Source: Flavobacterium sp. xlx-214 (GTDB lineage Bacteria > Bacteroidota > Bacteroidia > Flavobacteriales > Flavobacteriaceae). Taken from it: a stretch of DNA of 64,000 bases. Shown here piece after piece: positions 63,716 to 64,000 of this stretch. Below the pieces are notes generated by a model. That model was given only the letters and a program-made list of their open reading frames with translations, made no database searches and was not told the origin of the DNA. The stretch lies in NCBI RefSeq assembly GCF_013874595.1, contig NZ_CP059431.1, positions 2,728,001-2,792,000 of the forward strand, given 5' to 3'. The number at the start of each line of letters is the position of its first letter. The stretch's first letter is position 1. The position numbers and the translations under genes were made by a program.

Positions 63716-64000
63716 ATGAAATTATTAGAAGGAAAAACAGCTATCATTACAGGTGCAACCCGTGGAATTGGAAGAGGAATTGCCTTAACTTATGCAAAAC
63801 AAGGTGCCAATGTTGCTTTTACTTATAGTTCTTCAGAAGAAGCAGCTATTGCTTTAGAAAACGAACTAAATGCATTGGGTGTTCAATCAAAATCATACAA
63901 ATCAAATGCAGCTGATTTTAATGAAGCGCAAACCTTAGTAGATCAGGTTCTTGAAAAATTTGGAACAGTTGATATACTTATAAACAACGCAGGTATTACA
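63716..64000 (+). CDS. fabG: 3-oxoacyl-ACP reductase (partial, runs off right edge)
   Basis: The first 95 residues of a classical SDR are present: TGATRGIGRGIALTYAKQGA (NADP loop) and VDILINNAGIT. The catalytic Tyr lies beyond the window. The start MKLLEGKTAIITGATRGIGR is typical of FabG of fatty acid synthesis. Confidence 0.88.
   Translation, partial: MKLLEGKTAIITGATRGIGRGIALTYAKQGANVAFTYSSSEEAAIALENELNALGVQSKSYKSNAADFNEAQTLVDQVLEKFGTVDILINNAGIT

Overview
The window is about 64 kb of AT-rich chromosome from a member of the Bacteroidota, most likely the family Flavobacteriaceae (Flavobacterium/Myroides-like). The evidence is a type IX secretion (T9SS) C-terminal sorting domain, DUF6443-type RHS proteins, a fused LpxC/FabZ enzyme, the gene order HD protein-lpxD-lpxC/fabZ-lpxA-efp-lpxD paralogue, TAnnTTTG-type -7 promoter elements, and few Shine-Dalgarno sequences. 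I cannot name the species.

Region 1 (1-11.1 kb) looks like an integrated island end. It has a minus-strand three-gene secreted operon: a T9SS-sorted repeat protein, a YD-repeat protein, and an RHS protein with a HExxH metalloprotease-like tip that runs off the left edge. Next come two small orphan genes and a Bacteroidetes tyrosine recombinase. The recombinase lies beside a tRNA with a CAU anticodon, and four TGGGACACC-type direct repeats sit between the two.

Region 2 (11.3-41.5 kb) is a long run of accessory genes, mostly single units. It starts with possible immunity-like proteins (WG repeat, MORN/YwqK, zinc-ribbon/DUF1963-like, BtrH-like, DUF1398). It continues with several GNAT acetyltransferases, three AraC regulators, GrpB, a P-loop NTPase, a thioredoxin gene with an in-frame amber stop, a DUF2938 protein and a band-7 protein. 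A redox block follows (Crp/Fnr regulator, FAD monooxygenase, LysR regulator, MdaB-like quinone reductase) in which two promoters share one 14-bp palindrome. After that come an SDR enzyme, a VOC protein, a phosphoesterase, an exonuclease-GIY-YIG fusion, DoxX-like membrane proteins and a ClbS/DfsB protein.

Region 3 (41.7-64 kb) is core genome: an ABC-F ATPase, lipA, gap, phnA, sucD, the lipid A operon with efp inside it, an HD hydrolase, hutH, yaaA, an Lrp regulator, an M14 peptidase, a self-regulated XRE operon with four operator copies, an NhaC antiporter and the start of a fabG-like gene.

The best candidate for an unusual system is the T9SS/RHS operon linked to the tRNA-integrase module. 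Next are the two operator sets: the shared palindrome in the redox block and the TTTACAnnTGTAAA array of the XRE operon.
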